Notes: generated by a model from the sequence alone, not told the origin. Numbered from the stretch's first letter, positions 16,284 through 26,894 are shown. The stretch: DNA of 57,206 nt from Komagataeibacter diospyri (GCF_006538165.1 NZ_BDLU01000033.1:1-57206), one strand, 5' to 3'. Numbers and translations: made by a program.

Positions 16284-19200
16284 CTACTGACCATCAAGGG
16301 TGTAGTGTGCCATCCACATGCCACTGGCCTCCGACCAGCTGCCCGCGCGGCTGTAGCCGCCTTCCAGCCCCACGCGCAGCCGGTGATCGACCTGATAGAC
16401 AAGCCGCCCGCGCATATTGCCCGCAAGGCCGCTTGCCCCTTCATCACCATAATAGCTGGGCTGGTTTTCATTGCCCCTGGCCTGCAGCACATTGCTGGTC
16501 GGGAAATACGGCGCGCCGTTGCTGTGGTAGTACTGGTATCCCGCTTCCCCGCGCAGGAACCACGTCCAGCGCCTGTTATGTCCCGACCATTCTACTGGTA
16601 TCATGGCACCGTAATACTGCTGGGGCGAGAAGTATCCACCCTGCCCCCATGTAAAGAAGTAGGCATTACGCTTATACCCGAAATACATGAGATCCAGGCC
16701 CACACGCAGCCACTGTCGGTCATGCCACTGCCATACGGTGGCGCTGCCGCCCGCACCGGCCTCGGTCTCGGTATTGCCTATGACGTTGGTCCCACTGAGA
16801 TAGGCGAAACCACCACCCGCATATGCATTCCATCCCGGCGCGGACCATTCCAGCGCGCCATGTCCAAACAGGCGCGTCACCCCGCCCCACAGTTTGCCCG
16901 TGCCCGGATCACGTTCCCCCGCATAGGATAGTTCGCTGTCAGTCACCATCCGCCGCCCGCCACTTATGCGCAGGCCCAGGTTGCGGGTCAGGCGCGGGGC
17001 GAATTCCAGGCCGCCCACCACATTGGTGATGGGGAAGCCAAGCGGGGAAGACCCCACATCGGCCGAGAACCAGTGATTGACGTAATTCAGGCTCAGCCCC
17101 ACGCCCTGCGTGTAATAATGGTGATAACCCCATGGCTGCGCGCCATTGACCGCAACCGTCCCGAACTGATGGGCGGAATAGGCGTTGTTCAGCGGGTCGC
17201 CCGTGAACAGCAACGTTGGCGTCACGGAAAATGACAGCCGGTGTTCCCACGATTCAAACGGCAGGGTAGCGGTGATGGGTATGGCGAATTCCGTAAGCTG
17301 CCCCAGCCCTGCAACCCCCGTGCGGCTGCGCGCGTAGGTATTGGCGTCGAACTGCGGCGAGATGGAATCACGCAGGTAGACGATCTGCCGGTCCATTGCC
17401 TCGGGGCTGTCGTCCTCGGGGATGTAATGGTAGCTCGCCGGAAGGGTCGCGCCATGCAGGTCGAGATATTCACTGTCGATGTAGGGCCAGCGGTAATCGG
17501 GCAGGAAGCTTTCATGCCCGCCACACTCCCCTTCCCCATCAAGGCTGCACTGGGCATGCCGGGCATGTTCCACATCCACCAGCTGCGCACGCGAATTACC
17601 CTCGATCCGTTCAATGTCGGAACGGACTTCCCAGCTCATCGGGCCGTCGGGGTCCTCATGGGCCAGCCGTGTGGCATAGTCCCTGGCCTGCGCCAGATGA
17701 TGGGATCCACCGGCGTCACGCGCGGCTGCGGCCAGCGCATAAATGTCTGTGGGCTTCAGCCGCAGCGCGATCTCGTCCTCCTCCAGCGCGCGCACGGCCA
17801 TGTTCCGGGTCTGGTACACACGGCCCATGGCCAGATGGGCCTCGACGGAATCCGGGTGGGCGCGCAACACGGGAGCCAGCACCTGTGCCGCCTGCGCCGT
17901 CTGGCCATAACGGTCGAAACTGTCGGCAGTCATGACCGCAAGGCCAATCGCGATCTGGTCACGCGCACGTGTCTGTTCGAACGTGATATCGGCGGGATGG
18001 GCCTTTGCCATGGTGTCAAAGACATCAAGGCAACGTGTCGTGTCAAAGGACGAACGCATGCGCAGGTACATCCCCGCATAGGCCAGCATCTGGGCTGCAT
18101 GCGGCGGTTGCGTCAGACTTTCCTCACGCGCCAGCGCCTGGCGCGCGTCCTGTGGCGCATGCCGCGACAACAGGGCGGCGGCGATACGCATGCCGCGCTC
18201 ACCCGTAGGATCAGGCCGGTCAGCCAATGCCAGAATGGCTGCGTTATCCGCGGCAGGCGGGTGGTTGAGTTCGGCTATGCGCCGGTCCAGCGCAATCAGT
18301 TCGGCCACGCTGTCCATGCCCGGCGTGCGACCGGTTCTGGGCAGGCGTTCCAGCAGCGCGTTGGCAGTCGCCATGTCATGGCGGCCCATGGCGTAGATAA
18401 TGCCCGCCTGCAGCGCCTCGGGGGATGCCGTGCGTGGCATGGTCAGGTCATCCATCAGGGCCTGCGCCGCCACATGGTCACCCGCGTCATCAAGCGCGTG
18501 CGCCAGCTTGAGCCGTATCCACGGGTCATTCGGTTCCAGTGCATGCGCACGGCGCAGCAGCGTAATGCGCCCGTCACTGTCCTTCGCCCGGTCAGCCTGC
18601 GCGGACAGCGCGGCAACAGCCAGCCGCCGCGCCAGCGCCGGGTTCATCTGGTCAAGGCGGGCAATGATCGTGTCCATTCCCGAGCCGCCACCTGTCTGCA
18701 CCTCCAGCATGCCGAGGTTGAACAATGCCTCGGCATTACGCGGCGCGCGGCGCACGACTTCACGATACAGCCGTTCGGCCTCGTCCATGTTTCCCTGGCT
18801 GCGTTCGAGCAGCGCCTGCAGCGACAGTACGGTCAGCGTATTGCCCGGACGGCGGCCAAGGGTGGCAAGGTCGGTACGCGCCGTGTCGTAATGTCCGGTA
18901 TTGATGGCCTGCACGATACGCGCCACCAACGGGTCCATGCCCGTGCCACCCGCCTCTATCGCCTTCAGCGTCGCGCGCCAGTGCGGCGCGGCTGCCGGAT
19001 CGGCCTGTATGGCCTGCAGGAAATACTGCCGCGCCAGCGCCGGCTGCTGACGGGCCAGGGCCACCAGCCCCAGGCCGCCCAGCGCATCGGCATCATGGGG
19101 GCTGGCGGCCACGGCGCGACGGAATTCAACCGCTGCCGCATCAAGGCTATGCCGCGCCAGCAGTGCATAACCGTGCTGGCGGAAATTGGTGGCATCAATG

Positions 19201-20264
19201 TCGGCCTGCATTTCCTGAGCCTTTTGCAGGCGTACCGTGAACTCCGTATCATCGGGATGGCGGCCCAGCCATTCCTTATAGAGCGGGATGCTCTCCCCGG
19301 TAATCGGCTCCCATAGCAACGCATCACGCCATGCCGCAACCGCGTCATTGCGGATCTGGGCTGACACATCGGATTGCGCAAGCGCACGCAACCCGTCCAG
19401 GCCTTCCTGCCGCGAGGTAACGCGATAAGTCAGGATCTGGTCAAGGCACAGCCGCGCATCAATGTCACGCGGGTTGCGCGCCACCCACGCCGCCAGCCCG
19501 GTGCGCGCTTCCTGATAGCCAAGGACGGTCGCCCCGAGCACACGGTAATATTCCAGCGCGAGATCAGGCGGCGGGGCACCATTCCTGAATATTGCCCTGT
19601 ACTTCAGCATCGCGGGCATCATCTTGCCTGATGCCGCCAGCGCGCGTGCTTCTGCCAGGGCCTGCGGATCTATCGGCCCGGCCTGAATCTGCGCCTTCAG
19701 GTCGGAGGCCAGTCCCTCCGACCCATCCATACGCTCCAGAATCTCCAGCGTGTGCCTGGCCTGGGCGGACCTGCCCTCGGCCATCTGCAGTCGGCCCTGC
19801 AGGAACAGGGCCACGGTATTGTCCGGTTCAATCGACAGCGCGCGCTGGATCGTCTCGTGCGCCTTGCCCAGATTATGCTGGCCCAGCCAGTAATACCCCT
19901 GATTGAGCAGCAGTTCCAGCACAGCCGCTGCATGCGCCAGATGCGCACTGCTCGCCATGGTGGATGTGAACTGCGCTTCGGCAGGGGAAACGGGCTGCGC
20001 CGGGGTTCCTGCTACAGCATCTCCGGTGGCCGGAACAGTCACCGGCGCATCGGGGGGGGTACCCGTTATCGCCATATGAGCGTCCTGCGCGTTGACACTT
20101 CCACATGACAGGATGAGACCCGCCATCATGGCGCAGGCCAGCCGCAGCCCGCTTTCACGCATGCGCGGGTAGCCCAGCATGTCGCCGCGTACCAGCACCC
20201 ATGAAGCCGGCGCGAAACGCCATGCCACTCCGTCACGCAGATCGCGCCCGGGCGGTCGTGTCAT
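16284..20264 (-). CDS. bcsC: Cellulose synthase outer-membrane export protein BcsC (type II operon)
   Basis: About 1326 residues. After the signal peptide (LRLACAMMAGLILSCGSVNAQ) comes a long periplasmic TPR superhelix (units such as LLNQGYYWLGQHNLGKAHETIQRALSIEPDN and ALGGLGLVALARQQ). The C-terminal third (from about residue 1000) is the BCSC_C beta-barrel, rich in Tyr/Trp/Gly strands. It forms the scaffold and outer-membrane pore for the glucan. I chose ATG 20264, seven bases after the bcsY stop, with AGGCG in front; ATGs at 20180 or 20162 would place the signal peptide nearer the N-terminus and are real alternatives. Larger than E. coli BcsC but usual for Komagataeibacter. Confidence 0.92.
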   Translation of the reverse strand: MTRPPGRDLRDGVAWRFAPASWVLVRGDMLGYPRMRESGLRLACAMMAGLILSCGSVNAQDAHMAITGTPPDAPVTVPATGDAVAGTPAQPVSPAEAQFTSTMASSAHLAHAAAVLELLLNQGYYWLGQHNLGKAHETIQRALSIEPDNTVALFLQGRLQMAEGRSAQARHTLEILERMDGSEGLASDLKAQIQAGPIDPQALAEARALAASGKMMPAMLKYRAIFRNGAPPPDLALEYYRVLGATVLGYQEARTGLAAWVARNPRDIDARLCLDQILTYRVTSRQEGLDGLRALAQSDVSAQIRNDAVAAWRDALLWEPITGESIPLYKEWLGRHPDDTEFTVRLQKAQEMQADIDATNFRQHGYALLARHSLDAAAVEFRRAVAASPHDADALGGLGLVALARQQPALARQYFLQAIQADPAAAPHWRATLKAIEAGGTGMDPLVARIVQAINTGHYDTARTDLATLGRRPGNTLTVLSLQALLERSQGNMDEAERLYREVVRRAPRNAEALFNLGMLEVQTGGGSGMDTIIARLDQMNPALARRLAVAALSAQADRAKDSDGRITLLRRAHALEPNDPWIRLKLAHALDDAGDHVAAQALMDDLTMPRTASPEALQAGIIYAMGRHDMATANALLERLPRTGRTPGMDSVAELIALDRRIAELNHPPAADNAAILALADRPDPTGERGMRIAAALLSRHAPQDARQALAREESLTQPPHAAQMLAYAGMYLRMRSSFDTTRCLDVFDTMAKAHPADITFEQTRARDQIAIGLAVMTADSFDRYGQTAQAAQVLAPVLRAHPDSVEAHLAMGRVYQTRNMAVRALEEDEIALRLKPTDIYALAAAARDAGGSHHLAQARDYATRLAHEDPDGPMSWEVRSDIERIEGNSRAQLVDVEHARHAQCSLDGEGECGGHESFLPDYRWPYIDSEYLDLHGATLPASYHYIPEDDSPEAMDRQIVYLRDSISPQFDANTYARSRTGVAGLGQLTEFAIPITATLPFESWEHRLSFSVTPTLLFTGDPLNNAYSAHQFGTVAVNGAQPWGYHHYYTQGVGLSLNYVNHWFSADVGSSPLGFPITNVVGGLEFAPRLTRNLGLRISGGRRMVTDSELSYAGERDPGTGKLWGGVTRLFGHGALEWSAPGWNAYAGGGFAYLSGTNVIGNTETEAGAGGSATVWQWHDRQWLRVGLDLMYFGYKRNAYFFTWGQGGYFSPQQYYGAMIPVEWSGHNRRWTWFLRGEAGYQYYHSNGAPYFPTSNVLQARGNENQPSYYGDEGASGLAGNMRGRLVYQVDHRLRVGLEGGYSRAGSWSEASGMWMAHYTLDGQ

Positions 20265-20271
20265 GTCACGC

Positions 20272-21432
20272 CTAATGGACACGGGACACATGGGAAATAA
20301 AGGCGAGAACAACCGCAAGCCCCAGGCACCCACCCACCAGCAGGCCCGCGCCACGGTTACGGACAGCGACGCTAACCCTGTCCTCGTAATCAAGGGCGGG
20401 CCGCTCGACAAAAACATAGCTCAGCAGGCTGACCACCGTGACCAGCGCCAGTACACCCGCCATCACGGCACCATGTACCTGAAAGAACAGCAGATAATTC
20501 GCCACGACAATACCCGGCCAGTGCCACAGATAGACGGAATACGAAATCACCCCCAGCGGTGACAGCGGCACAAGCCACCTTTGCCCCACTTTCGTGTCAG
20601 GCAGCATGATGATGACCGCGACTGCGATACACGGAAACACTGCCATGTAGGATGGACAGGCAAAGCTGCGGGGATAGAACAGCCCCGATCCCACGATGAC
20701 CGCAAGGGCCACGGCATAGACAAGGTTGGCAACACCACACGACAGTCGCAGGCGGGGCAGCATCCAGATCATCGTGCCCAGCAGAAACTGCCACAGCCGG
20801 GCGAAAATGGTATAATAGGCCTGCCCGTCACCCCAGTACCATGCCAGCGCGCAGTACGCTGCGGAGGCAGTGAACACAGACAGGAGCAGCAGCCTGCGGT
20901 GCCGTATCACCGGCAGCAGCAGTGCCACGACGAAAATGATGGCGTAGAACTGCATTTCCAGCGACAGCGACCATGTATGCAGGAACGGGTAGGCCATGGC
21001 CTGCCCCTGAAAATACCCGACATGTCCCGCCGCCCAGATATTGGACAGGTACACCAGCGCATATGCACCATTGCTCGCGATATCGGCGCGATCGCTCTGC
21101 AATACCCACCACAGCATTCCCGCCGAGGTCACTGCAATCATGCACAGAAGCGCCGGCAGCAGGCGGTACAACCTGCGGCACACGAAGCGCACCGGCTGGA
21201 ACGGGTGCTGCATGAGCGCAGAACGGCCCATGAAATAGCCTGATATCACCACGAAAATATCGACACCGATAAACCCGCCCTTCAGCCATCCCGCATGAAA
21301 CAGCACCACAAGGACAACGGCCAGTCCCCGCAGGCCATCGACGTCGCGCCGACGGTTCCTGGGGAAAAAATCCTTTTCCACAATGGTACGCCAGCGACCG
21401 GGTGCGGGCTGAATGGGTTCAAGTTGCAGCAT
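20272..21432 (-). CDS. bcsY: Membrane acyltransferase BcsY
   Basis: About 386 residues, acyltransferase-3 family: DVDGLRGLAVVLVVLFHAG with the catalytic His, GGFIGVDIFVVISGYF, and some ten predicted membrane helices. In the second-type cellulose operon of Komagataeibacter this gene is thought to acylate the nascent glucan or a related polymer; that is an inference from family and context in the literature, not proven here. The ATG at 21432 has GGAAAG six bases upstream; an ATG at 21486 would add 18 residues. It lies between bcsX and bcsC with short gaps, so one transcript is likely. Confidence 0.88.
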   Translation of the reverse strand: MLQLEPIQPAPGRWRTIVEKDFFPRNRRRDVDGLRGLAVVLVVLFHAGWLKGGFIGVDIFVVISGYFMGRSALMQHPFQPVRFVCRRLYRLLPALLCMIAVTSAGMLWWVLQSDRADIASNGAYALVYLSNIWAAGHVGYFQGQAMAYPFLHTWSLSLEMQFYAIIFVVALLLPVIRHRRLLLLSVFTASAAYCALAWYWGDGQAYYTIFARLWQFLLGTMIWMLPRLRLSCGVANLVYAVALAVIVGSGLFYPRSFACPSYMAVFPCIAVAVIIMLPDTKVGQRWLVPLSPLGVISYSVYLWHWPGIVVANYLLFFQVHGAVMAGVLALVTVVSLLSYVFVERPALDYEDRVSVAVRNRGAGLLVGGCLGLAVVLAFISHVSRVH

Positions 21433-21514
21433 CAATACTTTCCACGGCTTGCGCCAGTCTCGGGCAAAGCGGCGGGCACCCGGCATCCCGGGCCGCCACC
21501 ACGTCAGGATAGGC

Positions 21515-22186
21515 CTATTGCGCGGCCACTGGCGGCGCGTCCTTCAGCTTCTCAAGTTCGGGCAGCGTCGCCTGCACGATCGCATCCCCCCATATCTTGT
21601 AGCTTTCGGCAGTGGCATGAATGCCATCAGTCGTCTTCACGCTACCCTGCCTGAGCAGTGCCGTACCATCGACATACGTGCACGGCGCGACCTCGCCCTT
21701 GAGGAACGTCGCCATTTCCGTTGCACGCTGGTCGGTCTTGCCATAACGCGGGCTGAACTGCCCCCACGTCGGACCGACCCAGATGCAGGCCGTCTTGCCA
21801 ATGGCATAGGTCAGGGTCTTGACCTGTTCATCCACCCAGTCCCTGGACACTGCATTCTGGCCATACGCCGCCATCGTGTCGCCCATAACCACCATGACCA
21901 CGTTGGGGTGCCATTTTTCGATCAGTGAATTGATCGGCGGCGGGGAAGCAGGCTTCATGTCGGGCGCACCGATCGGTGCATCCCCCACACGTTCGGCGGC
22001 ACCACAGCCATTGTTGGGATTGGGCACGACCCAGTCGGCGGCGGTCGATGAACAGACCCCGTACGTCACGACCTTTGCCCCCTGCCTGGTGAATTCATCT
22101 GGCAGCACGGACAGGAGCGTGTCTTTGTAGGTAACATGACTGTCGCCAATAATCAGCAGGGTCAGGCCTGCGAGAAGGGCACTCAT
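21515..22186 (-). CDS. bcsX: SGNH-type hydrolase/esterase BcsX
   Basis: 223 residues. The N-terminal hydrophobic stretch (MSALLAGLTLLIIGDSH) runs directly into the GDS nucleophile block; the oxyanion block appears as VVMGDTMAAYG and the catalytic Asp-x-x-His as TTDGIHATAESY. SGNH hydrolases commonly remove acetyl groups from carbohydrates. Paired with the acyltransferase BcsY it could trim or transfer acyl groups on cellulose. GGAGA lies eight bases before the ATG. Four Cys residues (VCSST, GCGAA, ACIW, PCTY) suggest an oxidising, periplasmic location. Confidence 0.85.
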   Translation of the reverse strand: MSALLAGLTLLIIGDSHVTYKDTLLSVLPDEFTRQGAKVVTYGVCSSTAADWVVPNPNNGCGAAERVGDAPIGAPDMKPASPPPINSLIEKWHPNVVMVVMGDTMAAYGQNAVSRDWVDEQVKTLTYAIGKTACIWVGPTWGQFSPRYGKTDQRATEMATFLKGEVAPCTYVDGTALLRQGSVKTTDGIHATAESYKIWGDAIVQATLPELEKLKDAPPVAAQ

Positions 22187-22322
22187 CTGTTCTGTCTCCG
22201 TACCATGATTATTTCGATTATGACCCAGGCGTGTTCACGACGTCCGCCACATGCACTGGCGTCCCGCCGCCATGCCGACGGCCATGAACGTCGTAATGAT
22301 GGAAAGGGATGAAGATGACCTA

Positions 22323-25300
22323 TCACAAATCCCCCGTCAGGTCGTCATGCGCAACCCGCTTGCGCGACCAGCCACGCAGCCATGCCCAGATCCCGAGTGC
22401 GGCCAGTCCCGTGCCAGCCAGCCCGGTCAGGTAAAGCGCTGCGGGATGACGGCCAAGGTACCAGTCAAGACGCATCCACATCGGCAGGGAACCTACGGTA
22501 TAAAGCGGCGCCGTGCGGTAGCTGGTGAACTGGTCGCCATTCTTGAGCACAAGGTCACCCTGCAGTGACGGCAGGTCCGTCTTGTTACGCAGGCTGAGCA
22601 CCATGTCATGAATACGTTCGGGCGTATCCCCCATGAAGGCCACGACCGAGCGCTGGCTGTCATAGGGCGACTGCGCGGCCAGCATTACCCCCGCTTCCGC
22701 AATGGGGGCATTCAGGTTGGCCGTCACCCCATTTTTCAGCCCCGCATGGTCACGGTCCTGGAACAGGTACCATATCCCCTGCAGCCCCATGTGCTGGCCC
22801 ACCGTGATGTGCTGGTCATGGATCACATAGGGGGAACGGGCCAGCACAGCCGTCGCCCGGCCAAGCTGTGTTGCCGTGCCCAGCACGACAATATCCCCTT
22901 TCGGCGGGGCCTGCTCCACCTCATCCGCCTTCATGATTTCCACGCCCGCCGCCGGATACCACGTCGAGGCGCCAAAGAAGCCCATGAGGTCAAGGAACGC
23001 CCCGGCCGTGCCCGCATCGGGATGGTCAGGCAGGACAACGGTCGTTTCCGACAGGTCGGCCATGCGCGAAAACGGGAAGGCCGCCTCGGCGAAATAGGAC
23101 AGGTTGGGTAGCTGTGCAAAATGGTGGCCGCGCCGGAAGTCCAGCGTGGAATCCGAATCCACGCTCATGCGGATGTCGCCCGGCGTGCGGCGGCACGCGC
23201 CGCGATCAATGGGACGGGCGTCAAAGTTGAACTGCAGCTGGTTCTGTCCGAACAGGAGCCATGGCGGCAGCGCCGTGACATGGCCCGTAGCCCCCGTGTG
23301 CTGGTTGACCAGGCGTTCGGACCATTTGCGCCACAGACCCGGCGGCGAGAGCGTATAGCTCTGCAGGTAGTTGTTATTGACGCTGACATCGACGCGCGAC
23401 GTCTCAAGATCGACCACCGGACCGCCGGGCGCGCGGATCCACATGTTCATGAGGAACGGTCGGCCGCGCCACGTATACAGGTCGGGTGGCAGGTGGAACG
23501 GCAGCGTCATGCCCGCAGGCGTGAAGCCGCCACCCTGCAGGTCCGCCGCCCCCACCAGTTCGCCAAAGCGCACGGGCCGGTCCGTCGGCACGAAGGCAGG
23601 CGCATCATAGGGACGGCGTGTCTCAAGGTTGACATCACTGACCACCTTCGAGGCCACGCCACCCAGCGTATCTGGTGAGAAAACCACCGCGCGGGCCGCG
23701 ACTTCCACTTCATGTGCGTTACGCCCGGTCACAACCAGCACCGTGCCCCAGCGGTCATTGGGGTTGGCGATTTCTGCCACCATCGGCCCTGCTGGCCGCG
23801 CGCCATTGGCGTCCACAACCAGGTTTTCGCCCACTTCCACGGCATTGCCCGAAGACGGGATGGTGGTCGAGACGGGGAAGGACAGCTTGCGGAAGTCAGC
23901 GACCTTGCCAAACCACGACGCAATCAGCCCTGCCGCCTTGAGCGCCCCCTTGTCCCCCGTCGCAGGCATCACGACGGGGACACGCAGCGTGGAACGCAGG
24001 TTGGGATCAAAAAAGGGAGCAGGCAGGCGCGAAAGCTTGCGTTCTGGCGCGATGCGCACCGTTGTCAGCGTAATGTGCGACAGGTCGGAGATGCGCGCCC
24101 ACAGGATCTCGTTGAACAGGTCATTACAGTCACGCCGGTATTCCCCGGCAAAACGGAAATTGAGCTTGTTGTCGCCCGTGAAATACAACGGGTCGATATC
24201 GAATGTCAGTGGCCCGAACTGCGGATGCTGCGGATCAACCTTGATGGTGCCCACATACTGTTCGTTCATCGTGACCGTCACGGCACTCGCCTCGGGCAGC
24301 AGCGAAGGCGACAGCGCACCCGACAGCGTCAGTTGCGCATGCGTTACCACCCGGTTGGCAGGCACGACCACATCCAGCCCCTGCAGCGGGGAATACCCGC
24401 GCAGCGTCAGCGGACCGGTCGTGGCGCCAAGGTTGCGGAACGTAATGGTGCGTGTCACCTCCGTATCGCTGATGCGATCGGCGGCGAGGGGATCGATAGC
24501 CGGCGTCTCGTCCGGGACGTTACCGGTATTGCTGTCCCCGAAGGGGGCATCCGTCGTGACACCGGTCTGGTCCACGACTGGCGTCATGGCCACAGGCACC
24601 GCCTCCTGGGCCATGGCGACCGGCACCAGGGCCGTAAATGCGACAAACAGGGCGGCGGATGCGGTAGCGCCGTTACGAACGCTACGGGGAACAGGTTTCA
24701 GCACGAGGCTTTGTTTCTCCAGTTTTTCTTCCGTGGCGGGAAGGTCCTCCTCCCCCCCGTCCGACATGGGACGCGATGCCTCAGGCCCGCGCCTGCTGAA
24801 AAGGCCGCCGATGCTGCGGAACACCATCGCAAGACTGCGCAGCGGGCGGTCGGCCGGGAAATCCGCCCAGTTGGCCCAGGCGTCATTGCGCCCGAAGACC
24901 ATACTGACGATCTGCTGTTCATCATGCAGGTCGCGCCGGATCCACTGCAGGCGCAGCATGTCCTGCCCAACCCCCATGACCTGCGCGGGAACGCCGACAT
25001 GGATACCGTCGCGCGCATTGTCGTAATGGACCGTGACCTCGGTCCCTTCCATTTCGGCCGTGGCCCAGTTGCCTTTCACCGCAAGCCCGCCCAGCGAGAT
25101 GTCATACGTATGACCGTTAAACCTGCGGCCATGGGCGTCAGTGACGGCGACGGGCAGCTTGACGGTGACGCGTGGCGCGTGGCGGGTCTGCCGCGTTTCC
25201 CGTCCCACCGCGATCGACGCCAGGACGATAATCATGCTGATGACCACCCACAGCGTATTCAGTACGAAAGACTGCAGCGCCAGCCGGTCATGAAACTCCC

Positions 25301-26894
25301 AGAAGATGCCGAATATCCCGCGCACAAAGGCAGCAAACAGCACCACGGCAAGAATGATGTTGGGATACACCGCGCTGAAATCGAAATATCCCCGCGCCAG
25401 AAGCCCCCCCTTGTCCGTCACATTGAATTTGCCCTTGTGCGGCTGCAGCAGGGTGACGATGGTGATGCGGATGAGAAACAGCGCGAGCGATGTCTCGTAG
25501 ATTTCGCTCCAGAACGAATAGCGCCACCGTCCCTCAATCCGCGACAGGGTCAGGACCGAATGGAAAATGTGCGGCAGCGCATAGACACTGATGGCCAGCG
25601 GCGACGCTGCGATGATGTTCTGCCCGAGGAACAGATAGGCGAGTGGCGACACCAGAAACGTTACCCGCGGTATGGCGAACAGGAAATGCGACATGGCCGA
25701 CAGGTAGCAAAGCCGCTGTTCCCACCGCAGTCCTGCACCCAGCATGGGATTGTCCAGCCGCATGATCTGGATCATGCCGCGGGCCCAGCGCACGCGCTGC
25801 CCGATATGCAGGATCAGCCGTTCCGTGGACAGGCCCGCCGCCAGCGGTTCGCGCAGGTAGGCCGTCCCCCACCCCCTGCGCTGCATCTTCAGCGCGGTAT
25901 GCGCGTCCTCGGTCACGGTTTCGGTGGCGAAGCCGCCAATTTTCATGACCGCCTCGCGCCGGATGATGGCGCAGGAACCGCAGAAAAACGTGGCATCCCA
26001 GAAATCATTGCCGTCCTGTACCAGCCCGTAGAACATGTTGCCTTCGGGTGGCACATGCATCCCGCTTGCAAGGTTACGCTGGAACGGGTCGGGAGCGTAG
26101 AAATGGTGTGGTGTCTGCAGCAGGGCGAGATTGGGATCGGCCATCATCCAGCCGATGGTGCGCTTGAGGAACCCCCGCGTCGGCACGTGGTCGCAGTCGA
26201 AAATGACCGCGAACTGGCTGTGCGTTACCTGTAGCGCGTGATTGAGGTTGCCGGCCTTGGCATGGTTGTTCTCGGAACGGATGATATAGCCCGCCCCTGA
26301 CGCCACCGCGAAATCACGGAACGCCTTACGCCGCCCGTCATCAAGGATGTAGACATGCAGCTTGTCCTCGGGCCAGTCGAGGTCGAGCGCGCCAAGCACC
26401 GTCGATCGGACAAGGGAGAGTTCTTCGTTATAGGACGGGACGAACACATCCACGCTCGGCCATTGCGCCGTATCGTCGGGCAGGGGGTGTTCCCTGCGCC
26501 GCAGTGGCCACGCCATCTGGAAATAGCTCAGGCACAGCGTCACCAGGGCGTAGGTTTCCGCCATCAGCAGCAGCAGGGCCAGTCCCGTCTGTAACCAGTT
26601 ATCGAACTGCAACGTCGTGGTCAGCCGCCACACGATGTAGCGCAGCGACACAAGCAGGGACAGCATCATGAGAAAGACGGTGATTCCCCGCCCCGGCCGC
26701 CGGTTGAGAAACAGCAGGACCGTAACCGTACCAATGGAAATGAGGCCCTGCATCGCAGGGTCAACCGTCACCGAGCCGACAAACGCCATAATGGCCACAC
26801 CCAGTACGACCGGCACCCACACCGGAACGCGGTCAAGCCCCGTCCGTGCAAGTAACCCGGCGACTTTCCCGGTCATGAAGCCTGTTCTGTACAT
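22323..26894 (-). CDS. bcsAB: Fused cellulose synthase catalytic and c-di-GMP/BcsB subunits (BcsAB, type II)
   Basis: A 1523-residue fusion. The BcsA part has membrane helices, a GT2 core with D185-D186-G, D233-C-D235, T328-E329-D330 and the Q366-R-V-R-W370 motif, and a PilZ domain binding cyclic di-GMP (R571-HAP-R575, D598-IS-LGG). After about residue 740 a hydrophobic segment (ASAALFVAFTALVPVAMAQ) leads into the periplasmic BcsB part with carbohydrate-binding domains and a C-terminal membrane anchor (ALYLTGLAGTGLAALGIWAWL). It polymerises UDP-glucose into beta-1,4-glucan and moves it across the inner membrane. Fusion plus bcsX/bcsY marks the second-type operon of Komagataeibacter; cmcAx, ccpAx and bglX of the type I operon are absent. 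Two ATGs (26894, 26876) are possible starts. Confidence 0.96.
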   Translation of the reverse strand: MYRTGFMTGKVAGLLARTGLDRVPVWVPVVLGVAIMAFVGSVTVDPAMQGLISIGTVTVLLFLNRRPGRGITVFLMMLSLLVSLRYIVWRLTTTLQFDNWLQTGLALLLLMAETYALVTLCLSYFQMAWPLRRREHPLPDDTAQWPSVDVFVPSYNEELSLVRSTVLGALDLDWPEDKLHVYILDDGRRKAFRDFAVASGAGYIIRSENNHAKAGNLNHALQVTHSQFAVIFDCDHVPTRGFLKRTIGWMMADPNLALLQTPHHFYAPDPFQRNLASGMHVPPEGNMFYGLVQDGNDFWDATFFCGSCAIIRREAVMKIGGFATETVTEDAHTALKMQRRGWGTAYLREPLAAGLSTERLILHIGQRVRWARGMIQIMRLDNPMLGAGLRWEQRLCYLSAMSHFLFAIPRVTFLVSPLAYLFLGQNIIAASPLAISVYALPHIFHSVLTLSRIEGRWRYSFWSEIYETSLALFLIRITIVTLLQPHKGKFNVTDKGGLLARGYFDFSAVYPNIILAVVLFAAFVRGIFGIFWEFHDRLALQSFVLNTLWVVISMIIVLASIAVGRETRQTRHAPRVTVKLPVAVTDAHGRRFNGHTYDISLGGLAVKGNWATAEMEGTEVTVHYDNARDGIHVGVPAQVMGVGQDMLRLQWIRRDLHDEQQIVSMVFGRNDAWANWADFPADRPLRSLAMVFRSIGGLFSRRGPEASRPMSDGGEEDLPATEEKLEKQSLVLKPVPRSVRNGATASAALFVAFTALVPVAMAQEAVPVAMTPVVDQTGVTTDAPFGDSNTGNVPDETPAIDPLAADRISDTEVTRTITFRNLGATTGPLTLRGYSPLQGLDVVVPANRVVTHAQLTLSGALSPSLLPEASAVTVTMNEQYVGTIKVDPQHPQFGPLTFDIDPLYFTGDNKLNFRFAGEYRRDCNDLFNEILWARISDLSHITLTTVRIAPERKLSRLPAPFFDPNLRSTLRVPVVMPATGDKGALKAAGLIASWFGKVADFRKLSFPVSTTIPSSGNAVEVGENLVVDANGARPAGPMVAEIANPNDRWGTVLVVTGRNAHEVEVAARAVVFSPDTLGGVASKVVSDVNLETRRPYDAPAFVPTDRPVRFGELVGAADLQGGGFTPAGMTLPFHLPPDLYTWRGRPFLMNMWIRAPGGPVVDLETSRVDVSVNNNYLQSYTLSPPGLWRKWSERLVNQHTGATGHVTALPPWLLFGQNQLQFNFDARPIDRGACRRTPGDIRMSVDSDSTLDFRRGHHFAQLPNLSYFAEAAFPFSRMADLSETTVVLPDHPDAGTAGAFLDLMGFFGASTWYPAAGVEIMKADEVEQAPPKGDIVVLGTATQLGRATAVLARSPYVIHDQHITVGQHMGLQGIWYLFQDRDHAGLKNGVTANLNAPIAEAGVMLAAQSPYDSQRSVVAFMGDTPERIHDMVLSLRNKTDLPSLQGDLVLKNGDQFTSYRTAPLYTVGSLPMWMRLDWYLGRHPAALYLTGLAGTGLAALGIWAWLRGWSRKRVAHDDLTGDL

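Noticed and set aside
17241..19316. 691-codon open frame on the plus strand opposite bcsC
   Set aside because: Antisense to the TPR region of bcsC; composition is that of a shadow frame and no domain is recognisable.
23712..26234. 840-codon open frame on the plus strand opposite bcsAB
   Set aside because: It is antisense to a conserved cellulose synthase, rich in Arg/His/Gln/Pro as expected for the shadow of a GC-rich gene, and has no ribosome binding site or motif.
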